From Oscillospiraceae bacterium (GTDB lineage: Bacteria > Bacillota > Clostridia > Oscillospirales > Oscillospiraceae): a stretch of 8,705 nt of DNA. The translations under genes and the position numbers were made by a program. Position 1 is the stretch's first letter; each line of letters begins with the position of its first letter. Below are positions 7,424-8,705 of the stretch, one piece after another. Under the pieces are notes generated by a model that saw nothing but the letters and a program-made list of their open reading frames with translations, was not told the DNA's origin and searched no databases. The stretch lies in contig JAQXJQ010000034.1 in the NCBI GenBank assembly GCA_029009035.1, positions 1-8,705 on the forward strand. The letters are read 5' to 3'.

Positions 7424-7879
7424 ATGGCAGGAACGAGAATGTTTCATATCTTTTTGGCGGTGTCCGACCTGAAACGCTCTGTCGAGTTTTACACCAAGGC
7501 CTTCGAAGGGTCGAAGATGCTCTACGAGTTCACCATCGACGGGCTGAACATCTGTATGTTCGGCCTGGGCAACGGCGTGGTGCTGGAAATGCTGGAGAAG
7601 CCGGAGATCGATAAGAAGGACGGCAAATGGGAGCACATCGCCCTGGAATGCGACAACATTCAGGAGCAGTATGACCGCCTGATGGCAGCCGGCGCTACGG
7701 TGAAGATGCCGCTGGAGTTTGACACCGTGCTCAAAGGCCGCAACGGCTATCCCGATACCCTTTGCTGCGGTGTCCATGTCTGGGGCCCCGACGGCGAAGA
7801 GATCGAGCTGTGCCAGCATCGCGGCGCGTGGGGCTGGGAGCAGCCCGGTACCCGGTGCCCCGCATGGGAGAAGGAGTGA
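7424..7879 (+). CDS. VOC-superfamily (glyoxalase-like) protein, putative metal-binding
   Basis: This is a small cytoplasmic protein of 151 residues with two beta-alpha-beta-beta-beta halves typical of the vicinal oxygen chelate superfamily (glyoxalase I, bleomycin-resistance proteins, dioxygenases). The first half is FHIFLAVSDLKRSVEFYTKAF…VVLEML and the second is WEHIALECDNIQEQYDRLMAAG…GPDGEEIELCQH. Four residues fall where glyoxalase I has its metal ligands, H8, E55, H71 and E128, so a divalent-metal enzyme is plausible. The actual substrate is not readable from sequence. I chose the ATG at 7424 because AGGAGGG at 7410-7416 is well spaced and the VOC fold starts there. The in-frame ATG at 7355 lies upstream of the promoter and adds 23 unrelated residues. 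The downstream NuoE-like gene starts 3 bases after its stop, implying co-translation. Confidence 0.88.
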   Translation: MAGTRMFHIFLAVSDLKRSVEFYTKAFEGSKMLYEFTIDGLNICMFGLGNGVVLEMLEKPEIDKKDGKWEHIALECDNIQEQYDRLMAAGATVKMPLEFDTVLKGRNGYPDTLCCGVHVWGPDGEEIELCQHRGAWGWEQPGTRCPAWEKE

Positions 7880-7882
7880 GCC

Positions 7883-8341
7883 GTGGTGGGGAAAGAGTGG
7901 GATTTGGCGCAGGCACTGGAGGACTACCGGACCCGGGGAGCCCCGGGGAATCAGACCGTGCTGATCAGCCTGCTGCGGGAAGTTCAAGAGGAGAGCGGAG
8001 GGAGCATTCCGGCGTGGGTGCTCCCCCGGATCGCGGAGGCCTATGGGGTGAAGGAGAGCTTCCTTGCCGCCGTGATGAAGCGCATACCCAGCCTTCGCCT
8101 GGGGAACACCCACTGCCTGGAGCTGTGCGGCGGGCCGAACTGCCGCAAACGGGCGGCACTGGCTGCCTTTGTGGAGGAGACCTACGGCTCCGCGCCGAAA
8201 GGGTTTACGATCAAGCATGCCGGGTGTATGCGCCTGTGCGGAAAGGGCCCCAATATCAAGTGGGACGGGAAGATCTTCCACCAGGCAGATGAAGCGCTGA
8301 TCCGCCGGCTGGCCGATGAGGCAGAGGGTGAGAGAACATGA
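7883..8341 (+). CDS. Stand-alone NuoE-like [2Fe-2S] thioredoxin-like protein
   Basis: This is a 152-residue homologue of the NuoE/HoxE/HydA-associated 24-kDa subunit, which carries one [2Fe-2S] cluster and passes electrons in NADH dehydrogenases and NAD(P)-linked hydrogenases. The N-terminal helical part (about 24-70: LISLLREVQEESGGSIP, VLPRIAEAYGV) matches the family. The cluster ligands read C82-x4-C87 in ELCGGPNCRKR and C115-x3-C119 in HAGCMRLCGKGP, so all four cysteines are present, plus an extra C78. The start is GTG at 7883, 6 bases after AAGGAG (7871-7876) inside the end of the VOC gene. Another GTG at 7886 is equally readable. No NuoF-type flavoprotein partner is adjacent: the gene is followed by a strong terminator. 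It could act with a partner encoded elsewhere or as a free electron carrier. Confidence 0.87.
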   Translation: MVGKEWDLAQALEDYRTRGAPGNQTVLISLLREVQEESGGSIPAWVLPRIAEAYGVKESFLAAVMKRIPSLRLGNTHCLELCGGPNCRKRAALAAFVEETYGSAPKGFTIKHAGCMRLCGKGPNIKWDGKIFHQADEALIRRLADEAEGERT

Positions 8342-8345
8342 TCCC

Positions 8346-8380
8346 AAAAGCTGCGCGGTTCCCGCGCAGCTTTTTATTTA
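8346..8380 (+). terminator. Strong rho-independent terminator
   Basis: A perfect 13-bp stem (8346-8358 pairing with 8362-8374, core GCTGCGCGG/CCGCGCAGC) closes a 3-base TTC loop and runs into TTTTTATTTA. It begins 5 bases after the NuoE-like stop codon, so it ends the VOC/NuoE-like transcription unit. The A-tract on the left arm could allow weaker use in the opposite direction. Confidence 0.93.
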
Positions 8381-8429
8381 ATAGTTCATATGTTGCATCT
8401 TGCAGGAATTATCGGTTTTGCTGCGGTTT

Positions 8430-8452
8430 TCCACCGGCAGGTGGACATTTTT
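8430..8452 (+). terminator. Weak hairpin with T-tract, possible second terminator
   Basis: TCCACC (8430-8435) pairs with GGTGGA (8440-8445) across a GGCA loop, and after CA there are five Ts (8448-8452). The 6-bp stem is short, so this may be a backup terminator, a remnant, or chance. It lies in the AT-richer gap before the last gene. Confidence 0.3.
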
Positions 8453-8494
8453 GGAAGTTGTGTCTAAAAGACGGAGAGAACAGAGAGATTTTGC

Positions 8495-8523
8495 TTGCGG
8501 AATTTGCCCGTTTGGGATATTCT
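8495..8523 (+). promoter_or_regulatory. Candidate promoter for the downstream transporter
   Basis: TTGCGG (8495-8500) and TATTCT (8518-8523) are separated by 17 bases and would start transcription near 8530, giving a ~55-base leader. Both boxes are imperfect (3/6 and 4/6), but a promoter is expected here because a strong terminator lies just upstream. Confidence 0.3.
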
Positions 8524-8534
8524 GTGTGAAGTGG

Positions 8535-8550
8535 CTTTTCTTGTGAAAAG
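8535..8550. promoter_or_regulatory. Small palindrome CTTTTC-TTGT-GAAAAG, possible operator
   Basis: This is a perfect 6+6 inverted repeat with a 4-base centre, located between the candidate promoter and the ribosome binding site of the last gene. If the promoter is real it sits just past the start of transcription, where a repressor could bind. No regulator family is indicated by the sequence itself. Confidence 0.25.
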
Positions 8551-8585
8551 ACTAACAATTATAAAAGAGAAGGAGTCAACGCGTT

Positions 8586-8705
8586 ATGAACAAGTCCGAA
8601 ACCAAAAAGAGCGTGAACAACTTCGGCCGTAAGGGCTGGGCCGTTGTGTTCTATGTTCTGCTGATCTACCTGTTCACCTGTGTTACCAACGACACCCTTA
8701 ACGTG
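8586..8705 (+). CDS. Probable MFS-type membrane transporter, 3' partial
   Basis: Only the first 40 codons are in the window. They read MNKSETKKSV, a short polar cytoplasmic start, then FGRKGW and a first membrane helix of about AVVFYVLLIYLFTCV, followed by NDTLNV. A basic FGRKGW lead directly into a helix and then a polar loop with an acidic residue resembles the N-terminus of major facilitator superfamily proteins in Clostridia. A single helix cannot settle the family, and other secondary transporters remain possible. The start is supported by AGAAGGAG at 8568-8575, 10 bases before the ATG. The terminator upstream makes this the first gene of a separate transcription unit. Confidence 0.55.
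   Translation, partial: MNKSETKKSVNNFGRKGWAVVFYVLLIYLFTCVTNDTLNV

Noticed and set aside
7400..8347. A 315-codon open frame on the - strand
   Set aside because: It is antisense to the VOC and NuoE-like genes, which have intact motifs, ribosome binding sites, a promoter and a terminator on the + strand.
8338..8529. A 63-codon frame after the NuoE-like gene
   Set aside because: It runs straight through the rho-independent terminator and a second hairpin, and its translation shows no family features. Its ATG merely overlaps the previous stop.
8541..8565. TTGTGA … TATAAA as the promoter of the last gene
   Set aside because: The spacing is only 13 bases, and transcription would start inside the ribosome binding site.

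Overview
The window looks like chromosomal DNA of a GC-rich, low-oxygen Bacillota of the Oscillospiraceae type (Flavonifractor, Lawsonibacter or Oscillibacter-like). I infer this from strong AGGAGG-type ribosome binding sites, short intergenic gaps, an S-layer homology (SLH) protein, a MacAB/YknXYZ-type exporter without an outer-membrane partner, and a NuoE-like ferredoxin. I cannot assign a species. All complete genes read on the + strand, and both ends of the window cut through genes.

Region 1 (1-5756) is a tight four-gene cluster. It holds an HlyD/MacA-type adaptor (5' end outside the window) with a duplicated lipoyl/hairpin/barrel module, a MacB-type ATPase, a MacB/FtsX-type permease whose ATG overlaps the ATPase stop (ATGA), and, 14 bases further on, a secreted 756-residue protein with three N-terminal SLH repeats. 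The likely picture is one operon encoding an envelope exporter plus a wall-anchored surface protein. The substrate is unknown.

Region 2 (5757-7358) looks scarred. Directly after the SLH stop codon comes a TetR-family regulator that lacks about its first 30 residues, so half of its DNA-binding domain is gone. Next is an intact GNAT acetyltransferase fused to a YoaP-type thioredoxin-like domain. Directly after that stop codon comes only the last ~100 residues of what looks like a BceB-type ABC permease. Two headless genes, each abutting an intact gene, suggest deletions or recombination, or misassembly.

Region 3 (7364-8380) is a small transcription unit. A promoter with a perfect TATAAT box drives a VOC/glyoxalase-like protein with a full putative metal tetrad (H8, E55, H71, E128) and a closely coupled, stand-alone NuoE-like [2Fe-2S] protein. 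A strong rho-independent terminator closes the unit.

Region 4 (8381-8705) is a more AT-rich intergenic stretch with two small inverted repeats and a weak promoter candidate. It is followed by the first 40 codons of a probable membrane transporter (MFS-like) that runs off the window. I saw no tRNA, rRNA, CRISPR array, insertion sequence or complete novel defence system.
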